Shown piece by piece: positions 1 through 6,513 of a stretch of DNA of 12,964 nucleotides. Origin of the DNA: JBQTII01 sp052388275. GTDB taxonomy: Bacteria; Actinomycetota; Actinomycetes; Sporichthyales; Sporichthyaceae. The notes under the pieces are model-generated. The model worked only from the letters and a program-made list of their open reading frames with translations. It did not search any database and was not told the DNA's origin. The stretch lies in the NCBI GenBank assembly GCA_052388275.1, contig JBQTII010000053.1, forward strand, positions 1-12,964. Direction: 5' to 3'. Made by a program: the position numbers and the translations under genes. Positions within the stretch are counted from its first letter, which is position 1, and each line of letters opens with the position of its first letter.

Positions 1-142
1 CGACTTGGCCTGCTGGTTGAACATGTCGACGAACTCACTCGCCGGGACATCGTTGCCGAAGAAGGTGAAACCCTCGTCGCTGAAGGTGCTGTTGCCCGGG
101 TCGCGCCTGCTGCATCTCGGGGTCCCCTGCGCCGTAGCTCAT
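1..142 (-). pseudogene. 5' part of an unrecognised gene, apparently frameshifted, running off the left edge
   Basis: The minus strand has an ATG at 142 and reads MSYGAGDPEMQQ in one frame. From about position 105 to the edge a different frame gives protein-like sequence (DPGNSTFSDEGFTFFGND, then VPASEFVDMFNQQAKS). The first frame hits a stop shortly after the switch. The second frame has no ATG, GTG or TTG start upstream before a stop. Removing one base near 106-107 (the CC of CGCCTG on the plus strand) joins the two as MSYGAGDPEMQQRDPGN and onward, so a single-base insertion or a sequencing error is the simplest explanation. No clear Shine-Dalgarno precedes the ATG. The gene lies downstream of the globin gene in the same orientation and may share its transcript. 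I do not recognise the family, and only about 47 residues are visible. If the extra base is an assembly error, this is an ordinary partial CDS. Confidence 0.5.
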
Positions 143-155
143 GAATGAGCTACGG
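132..155. repeat. Perfect 11-bp inverted repeat over a start codon
   Basis: CCGTAGCTCAT (132-142) and ATGAGCTACGG (145-155) are exact reverse complements separated by two bases. The ATG of the left-edge gene (140-142, minus strand) is the inner end of one arm. In RNA this would form a stem of about ten pairs that hides the start codon. As DNA it could be an operator. It also lies about 95 bases past the stop of the upstream globin gene, so it could act as a terminator, although no T tract follows it. Confidence 0.7.
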
Positions 156-247
156 CGGTGCTCTCCTACGCATGGACGCGCGACACGCCGCCGCCCCCGA
201 CCCTCGCGGCCCGACCAGCGTATGAGAGGCGCCGATCGCAGCGCCCG

Positions 248-1378
248 CTACGGACGAACGACGTCGCCGAAGGTGTCGAACTTGATCCGGGACATCGACA
301 CGTCCGCGCGCAGCAGGACGTCGATGGTGCCGCGCACCATCTCCGGGGAACCCGCGATGTACAGGTCGTGCTCTCGCCACTGCCCGTAGCGCAGCGCGAC
401 GTCGCCGATCATGCCCTTCTCACCGGAGTAACGGTCGTCCTCGGAGATGGCCGGGACCACCGTCAGCCACGAGTGCTGACGCGACATTGTCTGAAGCGCC
501 GTCAGATCGTAGAGGTCCTCGGGCTTGCGGCCGCCGAAGAACAGGTTCACCCGGCGATACCAGTTCCAGCGCGCCATGTCCTCCATGATCGCCTTCATCG
601 GCGCCAGGCCGGTGCCGCCGGCGATACAGACGACGTCGCGGGTGGAGGTGCGGTCCGCGACCATCGTGCCCGTCGCGTGCCCGAGCCGGACCACGTCCCC
701 GAGCCGCGCCTTGTTCACCAGCGCTCCGGAGACCCAGCCCGCGTCGACCGCCCGGACGTGCAACTCGATCAGGTTGTCCTTACGCGGTGCGTTCGCCATC
801 GAGAACGAGCGCCACACCCGCGGCCACCACGGGGTCTCCACCGAGACGTATTGCCCGGCCTCGTAGGGGTAGGGCTGGTCCGGACGCAGCCAGAGCACCG
901 CCAGGTCGCGGGCGCGCTGGTCGTGGGCGACGACCTCGGCCAGCCACCAGTCCGGGGTGTCCAGCGCCGCGCGGCGGGAGGCCTCGATCATCGTGGACGC
1001 GGCGACGCTGTAGGCGGCCACCCAGGCGGCCTCGACCTCGGCGGTCCAGGCCTCGCCGGCGTACTTCTTCAGAGCGGCGACCAGGGCACGCCCGACGGCC
1101 TCGTAGTGGGCGGGCTTCGCGCCGAACTTGCGGTGATCGCGCCCGAGCTGTTCGAGGAAGTTGGCCAGGAACTCCGGGCGGTCGATACCCTGCACGATCC
1201 GCACGATCGCGCCCAGCAGCCGGTCCCGCTGCAGATCCATCGCCGGCGGAAACATCTCCCGGACCCCGGGGTTCTCCACGAACAGCCGGGCATAGAAGTA
1301 CCCCGCCACCTTGTCGGCATAGGGCTCGACGACGGTGAAGCTTTCCTTGATCAGGCGGGGATCCAGCACGGGTACCAA
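248..1378 (-). CDS. Flavohaemoglobin-type protein (globin fused to FAD/NAD(P)H reductase), probable nitric oxide dioxygenase
   Basis: The 376-residue product has an N-terminal globin domain (about 1-135) fused to a ferredoxin-NADP reductase-like module (about 145-376). In the globin part, Y29 in GYFYARLF matches the distal B10 tyrosine, Q50 the E7 glutamine, and H82 in GRDHRKFG the proximal haem ligand. The FAD-binding motif R-x-Y-S appears as RSFS (190-193), with Phe for Tyr. The pyridine-nucleotide loop is AGGTGLAP (253-260). Family members oxidise NO to nitrate using O2 and NAD(P)H in the cytoplasm; that role is inferred here. Length is close to E. coli Hmp (396). The start is uncertain: TTG at 1378 and GTG at 1369 (giving M-L-D-P-R-L) are both possible, and neither has a good Shine-Dalgarno. 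It lies 74 bases downstream of the hydrolase gene in the same direction and is probably co-transcribed with it. Certain as a globin-reductase fusion, less so for substrate. Confidence 0.9.
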   Translation of the reverse strand: MVPVLDPRLIKESFTVVEPYADKVAGYFYARLFVENPGVREMFPPAMDLQRDRLLGAIVRIVQGIDRPEFLANFLEQLGRDHRKFGAKPAHYEAVGRALVAALKKYAGEAWTAEVEAAWVAAYSVAASTMIEASRRAALDTPDWWLAEVVAHDQRARDLAVLWLRPDQPYPYEAGQYVSVETPWWPRVWRSFSMANAPRKDNLIELHVRAVDAGWVSGALVNKARLGDVVRLGHATGTMVADRTSTRDVVCIAGGTGLAPMKAIMEDMARWNWYRRVNLFFGGRKPEDLYDLTALQTMSRQHSWLTVVPAISEDDRYSGEKGMIGDVALRYGQWREHDLYIAGSPEMVRGTIDVLLRADVSMSRIKFDTFGDVVRP

Positions 1379-1452
1379 CTCGCAGGTGGGGGGCTGACGA
1401 TCATCCGACGATACCCCTGCATGCCCCGGCGGCGTCCGGACTTTGCGCCGAT

Positions 1453-2379
1453 CTAGGGCACCGGTGAGGAACGCACATGTCGGTCATGACCGCCATCTGC
1501 TGCCTTGTCGGCGCGGTGCGAGGCCCGCTCGATCCCGTCCAGCAGGATTCCCCACAGCTGCGGGGGCAGGTCGTGGCCCATGCCCGGGACCAGTACCAGT
1601 TCGGCACCGGGGATCGCCCGGGCGGTGGACAGACCGCCCGAGACGTGCACCAGCGGATCGGCGGTGCCGTGGATCACGACGGTGGGTACCGCGATGCCCG
1701 CGAGCTCGGCCGTGCGGTCCGCGGCGTGCAGGATCGCGCCCAGCTGGCGCACGGTGCCCGCCGGGTTGAGCCCTCGGGCGAAGGTGGCCGCGGCCCGTAG
1801 TCGCTGGCGTTCGGTGTTCTCCGCCAGGTACCGCGCCGATCCGATCCGGGCGAAGCCGGCGAGGTTGCGCTCGACGTACCCGGCCTCGTCCGTGGGTAGA
1901 CGCCCGAGCTGGCGCACCACGACGCGCGGGTGGGTCCAGCCCACCCGGCGGGCGCCGGTGCTGGACATGATCGAGGTCAGCGAGCGCACCAGTTCCGGGT
2001 GACGTAGCGTCAGCAGCTGAGCGATCATGGCGCCCATGGACACCCCGACGACATCGACCGGTCCAAGGCCCAGATGCCCCAGCAGGCCCGCAGCGTCGCC
2101 GGCCATGTCCGCCAGCGTGTACGGCGGATCGGCGGCGCGGCGCAGGTAGGCACGCACCAGGTCGATGCGTCCTTCGGCGGACCCCGACCGTCCGACGTCG
2201 CGGTTGTCGAAGCGGACCACCTGAAAGCCGCGAGCCACCAGCGCGGCGCAGAACTCGTCGTCCCACCAGGTCATCGGCCCGCCCAGGCCCATGATCAGCA
2301 GCACGGTGCGCTCGCCCGGGTCTCCCAGTACCTCGTAGCACAGGTCCACACCGTTGATACGCGCCACCTGCTCGGCCAT
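1453..2379 (-). CDS. Alpha/beta-fold hydrolase
   Basis: A 308-residue cytosolic alpha/beta hydrolase. The oxyanion-hole region is LLIMGLGGPMTWWDDEF (about 28-43). The nucleophile elbow GVSMG places the catalytic serine at S114. The acid is probably D241 in IHGTADPLVHVSG and the base H269 in VPGMGHDLPP. The arrangement fits the broad esterase/haloperoxidase-like group, and the substrate cannot be read from sequence. The reading frame is open further upstream (to 2463), but the start at 2379 is favoured: AGGAGG lies nine bases before it, and homologous sequence (AEQVARINGVDLCYE) begins right after it. It is divergent from the M4 protease gene and upstream of the flavohaemoglobin gene on the same strand. 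The last 20 or so residues (SHRADKAADGGHDRHVRSSPVP) look like an unstructured tail. Confidence 0.92.
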   Translation of the reverse strand: MAEQVARINGVDLCYEVLGDPGERTVLLIMGLGGPMTWWDDEFCAALVARGFQVVRFDNRDVGRSGSAEGRIDLVRAYLRRAADPPYTLADMAGDAAGLLGHLGLGPVDVVGVSMGAMIAQLLTLRHPELVRSLTSIMSSTGARRVGWTHPRVVVRQLGRLPTDEAGYVERNLAGFARIGSARYLAENTERQRLRAAATFARGLNPAGTVRQLGAILHAADRTAELAGIAVPTVVIHGTADPLVHVSGGLSTARAIPGAELVLVPGMGHDLPPQLWGILLDGIERASHRADKAADGGHDRHVRSSPVP

Positions 2380-2388
2380 CGAGGTCTG

Positions 2389-2394
2389 CCTCCT
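2389..2394 (-). promoter_or_regulatory. Shine-Dalgarno AGGAGG that fixes the hydrolase start
   Basis: The minus strand reads AGGAGG nine bases before ATG 2379. It selects this ATG over the upstream in-frame starts that would lengthen the protein to 336 residues. Confidence 0.75.
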
Positions 2395-2419
2395 GGGCTG
2401 CGGCGTCCCCGCTGCAGCC

Positions 2420-2425
2420 GTTATA
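2420..2425 (-). promoter_or_regulatory. Candidate -10 element for the hydrolase-globin transcript
   Basis: The minus strand reads TATAAC about 40 bases before the hydrolase ATG, a good match to the actinobacterial -10 consensus in an otherwise GC-rich divergent spacer. No convincing -35 hexamer lies 16-18 bases upstream (GTGTTT at 2443-2448 is poor), so this rests on one hexamer. Confidence 0.3.
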
Positions 2426-2551
2426 GGGGTGTCTGCGGAAAGAAACACGCTATTGGCAAACATGGATTACGTTGGCCCCAGATCAGCTACCGCAGGGCGA
2501 ACCATCACCAGTAAGGCACCGCCACGATCGCTGTCGACCGGGGGCCTGGCC

Positions 2552-4279
2552 ATGAACACTCGCAGCACTGCGTCCGTCGCCGCCGCCATGGTGCTCGCCG
2601 CGGCCCTTGCCCTGGGCGCGACCCCCAGCGCGGGCACGTCGTTGGCCGGTGCCGTGACCGAAGCAGGCACCGAGCAGGGGGGCACCGCGCGCCTGGATCG
2701 AAGCGCCGAGCCGGCCGTGGCCGCCGCACTGGCCGCCCTGCGCGAGAACGGGGCCACCCTGGGCTTCTCCTCCCGCGGGGGGGCAGACGCACTCGGCCGC
2801 CTGCACACCGTCGAGGTCACCGACGTCATCGCCGACCGCTTCGGCACCCATGTGCGCATGGAACGCCGCTACGGTGGCTTGGCGGTGATCGGCGGGGACT
2901 TCGTCGTGCACCTTCGCCCATCCGGGGAGTGGAACGGCACGAGCGCGACGCTGCGCGGGCCCCTGCACGTCGACCTGATCCCGAAGTTGAGCGCCGCGTC
3001 CGCCATTCCCCTGGCATTGCTCGCCTCGGTCCCGGGGGCGCTGGTGACCAGCGCGCCGCGCCTGGTCATCGACGCCTCCTCCGCCGCCGCGCGGCTGGCC
3101 TGGCTGGTGCGGACCGAGGGACGCCGCGCTGACGGCCTGCCGTCGGTGCGCGAGGTCTACATCGACGCCCGCCACGGCCGGGTGGGATTAATCGATGACC
3201 AGATCCACGCCGCCGACGGGTTGGGGCACTCGCACTACTCCGGTGTCGTCGGGCTCAGCACGCTGCTGGAGGGCGGGCTCTACGAGCTTCAGGATCTGCG
3301 CCGGGGCGGCTCGCGGACGGTCAACGCCGAGGGCCGCACCGATGACTGCCTGCCGGTGGCCTTGCCGTTGTGTACCGCCAACGCCCCGAGCACCCCCTTC
3401 ACCGACCCCGACAACCGCTGGGGCAACGGAGGGCTGCTCGACCCGCAGACCGTGGCGGTCGACGCCCAGTACGGTGCCATGGCCACCTGGGACTACTTCG
3501 CGGCGCGCCACGCCCGGCGCGGGAACTCCGCCGACGGGGTCGGGATCCTGAGCCGGGTGCACTACGGCTCCGGCTTCGCCAACGCGTTCTACAACGAGGA
3601 ATGCCGCTGCGTCACCTACGGCGACGGTGACGGCAAGGTCATCGGGCCGCTGGTCAGTCTCGACATCGCCGCCCACGAGATCACCCACGGGTTGAGTTCG
3701 GCCACCGCGAAGCTGTTCAACTCCGGCGAGGCGGGTGCCCTCGGCGAGGCGACGAGTGACATCTTCGCCGCCATGGTGGAGTTCCACGCCGACAACCCTG
3801 CCGACCCGGGCGATTACCTGGTCGGGGAGAAGATCTTCCTGGGCCCAGGCGCCGGCAAGGCCGTGCGCTACATGGACCGGCCCAGCCGCGACGAGGCCTC
3901 TCCGGACTGTTTCGCACCCGGCATCGCCGAGTTCGGGGTGCACAGCGCGGCCGGGCCGGCGAATCACTTCTTCTTCCTGCTGGCCGAGGGCAGCGGTCGC
4001 CACACGATCAACGGTGTCCGCTACAACAGCCCGACCTGCAACGATGCTGAGCTCGCCGGGATCGGGCAGGTCAAGGCAGCCAGGATCTGGTACCGCGCGC
4101 TGACCACCTACTTCACCTCCGCGATGGGCTACACCGACGCCCGCCGGGCGACGCTGCAGGCCGCGAGCGAGCTCTACGGCGCCCAGAGCGCAGAGGCTCG
4201 GGCCGTCGGCGCAGCCTGGACCGCCGTCGCGGTTCCCACCGTCGCCGTGCGCACCGGGCAGGGCGGCGGGCTGTTCTGA
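2552..4279 (+). CDS. Secreted M4-family (thermolysin-like) zinc metalloprotease, preproenzyme
   Basis: A 575-residue preproprotein. Residues 1 to about 28 form a signal peptide (MNTRSTAS, then an Ala/Leu-rich core ending ATPSAG). An FTP-type propeptide includes VRMERRYGGLAVIGGD (101-116). The mature enzyme probably begins near 218-230 (GLGHSHYSG). Zinc and catalytic residues are HEITH (H375, E376, H379) and E399 in GALGEATSD, 20 residues after H379 exactly as in thermolysin. D403 follows, and the transition-state histidine is H464 in FGVHSAAGPANHFFF. The M4 substrate-binding motif NAFYN is at 344-348. The position equivalent to thermolysin Tyr157 is N390, which is unusual. There is no C-terminal appended domain. 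The frame is open upstream to 2354, but ATG 2552 directly precedes the signal peptide and is preferred; the G-rich stretch before it is only a weak ribosome-binding site. Transcribed divergently from the hydrolase and convergently with the XdhC gene. Confidence 0.93.
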   Translation: MNTRSTASVAAAMVLAAALALGATPSAGTSLAGAVTEAGTEQGGTARLDRSAEPAVAAALAALRENGATLGFSSRGGADALGRLHTVEVTDVIADRFGTHVRMERRYGGLAVIGGDFVVHLRPSGEWNGTSATLRGPLHVDLIPKLSAASAIPLALLASVPGALVTSAPRLVIDASSAAARLAWLVRTEGRRADGLPSVREVYIDARHGRVGLIDDQIHAADGLGHSHYSGVVGLSTLLEGGLYELQDLRRGGSRTVNAEGRTDDCLPVALPLCTANAPSTPFTDPDNRWGNGGLLDPQTVAVDAQYGAMATWDYFAARHARRGNSADGVGILSRVHYGSGFANAFYNEECRCVTYGDGDGKVIGPLVSLDIAAHEITHGLSSATAKLFNSGEAGALGEATSDIFAAMVEFHADNPADPGDYLVGEKIFLGPGAGKAVRYMDRPSRDEASPDCFAPGIAEFGVHSAAGPANHFFFLLAEGSGRHTINGVRYNSPTCNDAELAGIGQVKAARIWYRALTTYFTSAMGYTDARRATLQAASELYGAQSAEARAVGAAWTAVAVPTVAVRTGQGGGLF

Positions 4280-4283
4280 CGGG

Positions 4284-4322
4284 ACCAACCTCGTCGAGGC
4301 GCTGGTGCTCAGAAATGAGCAC
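4284..4322. terminator. Tandem hairpins between convergent stops (probable bidirectional terminator)
   Basis: Two inverted repeats fill the 47 bases between the protease stop (4279) and the XdhC stop (4327). The first pairs ACCA (4284-4287) and CCTC (4289-4292) with GAGG (4296-4299) and TGGT (4303-4306). The second is a perfect 7-bp stem, GTGCTCA (4305-4311) and TGAGCAC (4316-4322), closed by a GAAA tetraloop when read on the plus strand. They share two bases, so they are partly exclusive. No T run follows, as is common in actinobacteria. Confidence 0.65.
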
Positions 4323-4326
4323 GGAC

Positions 4327-5454
4327 TCAGGGCGGGGGCGCGGGGGTGTCCCGGTGAATGGCACCGTCGGTGTCGGTCAGGGCCTTGCCCGAGCCGCCCC
4401 AGCGGCGGGCGATGATCTCCGCGGCGATCGAGATCGCGGTCTCCTCGGGCGTGCGGGCGCCGAGGTCGAGGCCGATGGGGGAATGCAGCCGAGCCAGCTG
4501 CTCGGCCGTCACGCCTTCTTCGCGTAACCGCTGCAGGCGGTCCTCATGGGTGCGCCGTGACCCCATGGCGCCGATGTAGGCGGCGTCGGTGTCCAACGCG
4601 AGTCGCAGCACCGGGACGTCGAACTTGGGGTCGTGGGTCAGCACGCAGATCACCGTGCGGGCGTCGACGGCCCTGGCCTCGAGCTGGGCGGCGAGGTAGC
4701 GGTGCGGCCAGTCCACCACCACCTCGTCGGCCTCGCGGAAACGCTTCGCGGTCGCGAACACGGGCCGGGCATCGCAGACGGTGACGTGGTAGCCGAGGAA
4801 CTTCCCGGAGCGGGCGACGGCGGCGGCGAAGTCGATCGCGCCGAATACCAGCATCCGGGGCGCGGGGGCGAAGGACTGGACGAACACCGCCAGTTCGTAG
4901 CCGAGACGCTCACCGTCGGCGCCGTAGCGCAAGATCCCCGAATGACCCTGCGAGAGCTGGCCGGCGCCGTCGGCGCAGACCGCGTCGTCCAGCCGCGCCG
5001 AGCCGAGCGTGCCGCAGTGGCGATCGGGCCAGATCAGCATCCGGGCACCGATCTGCCCGGGACCGGACACCACGGTCGCCAGCGCGATCGGTTCACCCGC
5101 GTCGATGGCAGCGACGAGGTGCGCGAACTCCGGGAACTCCCCTGGTGAGACCCGTTCCACGAACATGTCGATGATGCCGCCGCAGGTCAGACCGACCGCG
5201 AACGCGTCGTCATCGGAGACCCCGTAAGTCTCGAAGATGGGTTCGCCGTCGAGCAGCACCTGCTGGCCCAGCTCATACACCGCGCCCTCGACGCAGCCGC
5301 CGGACACGCTGCCCACGGCCTCGCCGGCCCCCGAGACGGCCATCGCCGCGCCGGGCTGGCGCGGGGCACTCTTGTAGGCACCCACCACGGTCGCCAACGC
5401 GAAGGGCTCACCGGAGCTGTACCAACCCCGGATGTCATCGAGAACGTCGCGCAC
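4327..5454 (-). CDS. XdhC/CoxI-family protein (molybdenum cofactor insertion/maturation of a xanthine dehydrogenase-type enzyme)
   Basis: Counting from GTG 5454 the protein has 375 residues and both family domains. The N-terminal XdhC/CoxI domain carries VGSVSGGCVEGAVYE (47-61) and GLTCGGIIDMFVE (88-100), the conserved cysteine motifs. The C-terminal Rossmann domain starts at MLVFGAIDFAAAV (201-213), with CVLTHDPKFDVP (270-281) and IGAMGSRRTHEDR (294-306). Family members bind molybdenum cofactor, help sulfurate it, and load it into xanthine dehydrogenase or aerobic CO dehydrogenase-type hydroxylases in the cytoplasm. No hydroxylase subunit is in this window. The start is uncertain: the frame is open to 5610, but homology begins at RDVLDDIRGW, so GTG 5454 is favoured although only GAGG two bases before it resembles a ribosome-binding site. 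A strong GGAGG lies about 55 bases upstream with no usable start codon behind it. Divergent from the phoP-like gene. Confidence 0.88.
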   Translation of the reverse strand: MRDVLDDIRGWYSSGEPFALATVVGAYKSAPRQPGAAMAVSGAGEAVGSVSGGCVEGAVYELGQQVLLDGEPIFETYGVSDDDAFAVGLTCGGIIDMFVERVSPGEFPEFAHLVAAIDAGEPIALATVVSGPGQIGARMLIWPDRHCGTLGSARLDDAVCADGAGQLSQGHSGILRYGADGERLGYELAVFVQSFAPAPRMLVFGAIDFAAAVARSGKFLGYHVTVCDARPVFATAKRFREADEVVVDWPHRYLAAQLEARAVDARTVICVLTHDPKFDVPVLRLALDTDAAYIGAMGSRRTHEDRLQRLREEGVTAEQLARLHSPIGLDLGARTPEETAISIAAEIIARRWGGSGKALTDTDGAIHRDTPAPPP

Positions 5455-5481
5455 CGCCTCAACGTACGGCAGGGGCCCGCG

Positions 5482-5519
5482 GCGGCCCTGCGCAGGCCGC
5501 GGTGCTCCCCTCCTTTCCG
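5482..5519 (-). promoter_or_regulatory. Unpaired strong Shine-Dalgarno and hairpin in the XdhC leader
   Basis: On the minus strand CGGAAAGGAGGGGAG (5505-5519) is the best ribosome-binding sequence in this intergenic region, yet no ATG, GTG or TTG lies 5-12 bases after it. It is followed by a hairpin with GCGGCC/GGCCGC arms (5482-5487 and 5495-5500 on the plus strand) enclosing the palindrome TGCGCA. This may be a regulatory leader, a decayed start, or chance in GC-rich DNA. Confidence 0.3.
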
Positions 5520-5551
5520 ACGTGCGGCACCCGCCGACATTCCCAGGAAAA

Positions 5552-5581
5552 ACCCAGCGTGCACCCAGCATGACGCGCAGC
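5552..5581 (+). promoter_or_regulatory. PhoP-box-like direct repeat upstream of the phoP-like gene
   Basis: ACCCAGC (5552-5558) and ACCCAGC (5563-5569) are identical heptamers separated by four bases, an 11-bp period. A third, looser copy GCGCAGC (5575-5581) follows one base out of register. The M. tuberculosis PhoP box is two direct TCACAGC heptamers with a 4-bp gap. Each copy here matches it at five of seven positions (xCxCAGC). The site lies about 115-145 bases before the response-regulator ATG, so autoregulation is the natural inference; it could also control the divergent XdhC gene. No clear -10/-35 pair was found in the rest of the 5455-5696 gap. Confidence 0.5.
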
Positions 5582-5696
5582 TCGGTGGGTAACACTGACG
5601 GCACGGGCACCCCGCCGCGACCACCCGCAGGCGCAGCAGGGGTGCCCGCCCAGACCCCATCGTTCGCCCGCCGGACTTACCAGGACGGGAATTGCC

Positions 5697-6449
5697 ATGC
5701 AGCCGACCCACACCCTGGGCAGCCCGGCCCGCACGCCAAACCCCGGCGGCGAGGTGATCACCCGGCCACGCGTACTGGTCGTGGACGACGAGGCGAACAT
5801 CGTCGAGTTGCTCAGCACGTCGCTGCGCTTCGCCGGGTTCGACGTCGCGACCGCTGTCAACGGTGAGCAGGCGCTGGATGCCGTCCGGCACTTCGCACCG
5901 GACCTGCTCGTGCTGGACGTGATGATGCCGGACATGTCCGGTTTCGGGGTGGTCAAGCAGTTGCGCGCCGCCGGTTCCGCGGTGCCCGTGCTCTTCCTCA
6001 CCGCCCGCGACGCCACCGAGGACCGCATCAACGGGCTCACACTGGGCGGCGACGATTACGTGACCAAGCCGTTCAGCTTGGACGAGGTGATCGCGCGGAT
6101 CCGCGCCGTGCTGCGCCGGACCACCCGGGCGGAGCCGAACGCGAGCTCGCGGCTGGTCTTCGCCGACCTGGAGCTGGACATCGAAACCCACGAGGTGTGG
6201 CGCGCAGGCCAGACCGTGCCGCTGTCCCCCACGGAGTTCAAGCTCCTGCGGTACTTCATGACCAATCCGCGCCGGGTGCTGTCCAAGGCCCAGATCCTCG
6301 ACCACGTCTGGAACTACGACTTCAACGGCGAGGTGAACATCGTCGAGTCCTACGTCTCCTATCTGCGGCGCAAGATCGACACCGTCGAGCCGCGTCTGCT
6401 GCACACCCTGCGCGGGGTCGGGTACGTCATGCGCCTGCCGCCGTCCTGA
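5697..6449 (+). CDS. phoP: PhoP-like OmpR-family response regulator
   Basis: A 250-residue response regulator. The receiver domain (about 24-140) has the acidic pocket D30-D31, the phospho-acceptor D74 in LVLDVMMPDMSGFG, T102 and K124 (VTKPFSLDEV). The C-terminal winged-helix DNA-binding domain (about 150-248) includes LSPTEFKLLRYF, ILDHVWNYDF, ESYVSYLRRKID and HTLRGVGYV. From memory these stretches match M. tuberculosis PhoP almost word for word (GLTLGGDDYVTKPFSL, DHVW-YDF, SYVSYLRRKIDT), and length is near its 247 residues, so I use that name. Mycobacterial PhoP controls envelope lipids and the acid-pH response; whether that regulon is shared here is unknown. A GGACGGGA sequence before ATG 5697 is an acceptable ribosome-binding site. 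It is followed by its kinase, with a hairpin between, and preceded by a PhoP-box-like repeat. Confidence 0.9.
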   Translation: MQPTHTLGSPARTPNPGGEVITRPRVLVVDDEANIVELLSTSLRFAGFDVATAVNGEQALDAVRHFAPDLLVLDVMMPDMSGFGVVKQLRAAGSAVPVLFLTARDATEDRINGLTLGGDDYVTKPFSLDEVIARIRAVLRRTTRAEPNASSRLVFADLELDIETHEVWRAGQTVPLSPTEFKLLRYFMTNPRRVLSKAQILDHVWNYDFNGEVNIVESYVSYLRRKIDTVEPRLLHTLRGVGYVMRLPPS

Positions 6450-6456
6450 TCTCCCA

Positions 6457-6493
6457 GCCTGTTCTCAGGTTCCCCCCGAACCGGACAACAGGC
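6457..6493 (+). promoter_or_regulatory. Nested hairpin between the response-regulator and kinase genes
   Basis: GCCTGTT (6457-6463) pairs with AACAGGC (6487-6493). Inside it GGTTC (6468-6472) pairs with GAACC (6478-6482) around a five-C loop, with 4-by-4 internal bulges between the two stems. The structure fills almost the whole gap between the stop at 6449 and the kinase start. It could attenuate or process the transcript, or mask the kinase ribosome-binding site and lower its translation. Confidence 0.5.
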
Positions 6494-6513
6494 AGTTGGG
6501 CGATCATGTGGAC

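Noticed and set aside
158..1456. 432-residue plus-strand open frame opposite the globin gene
   Set aside because: Arg/His/Pro-rich antisense frame with no family features. The minus strand encodes a clear globin-reductase over the same bases.
2462..2551. ATG 2462 as the start of the M4 protease
   Set aside because: It would put about 30 non-hydrophobic residues before an otherwise normal signal peptide beginning at ATG 2552.
3188..4288. 366-residue minus-strand open frame opposite the M4 protease
   Set aside because: Antisense shadow; the plus strand has a complete set of M4 catalytic motifs.
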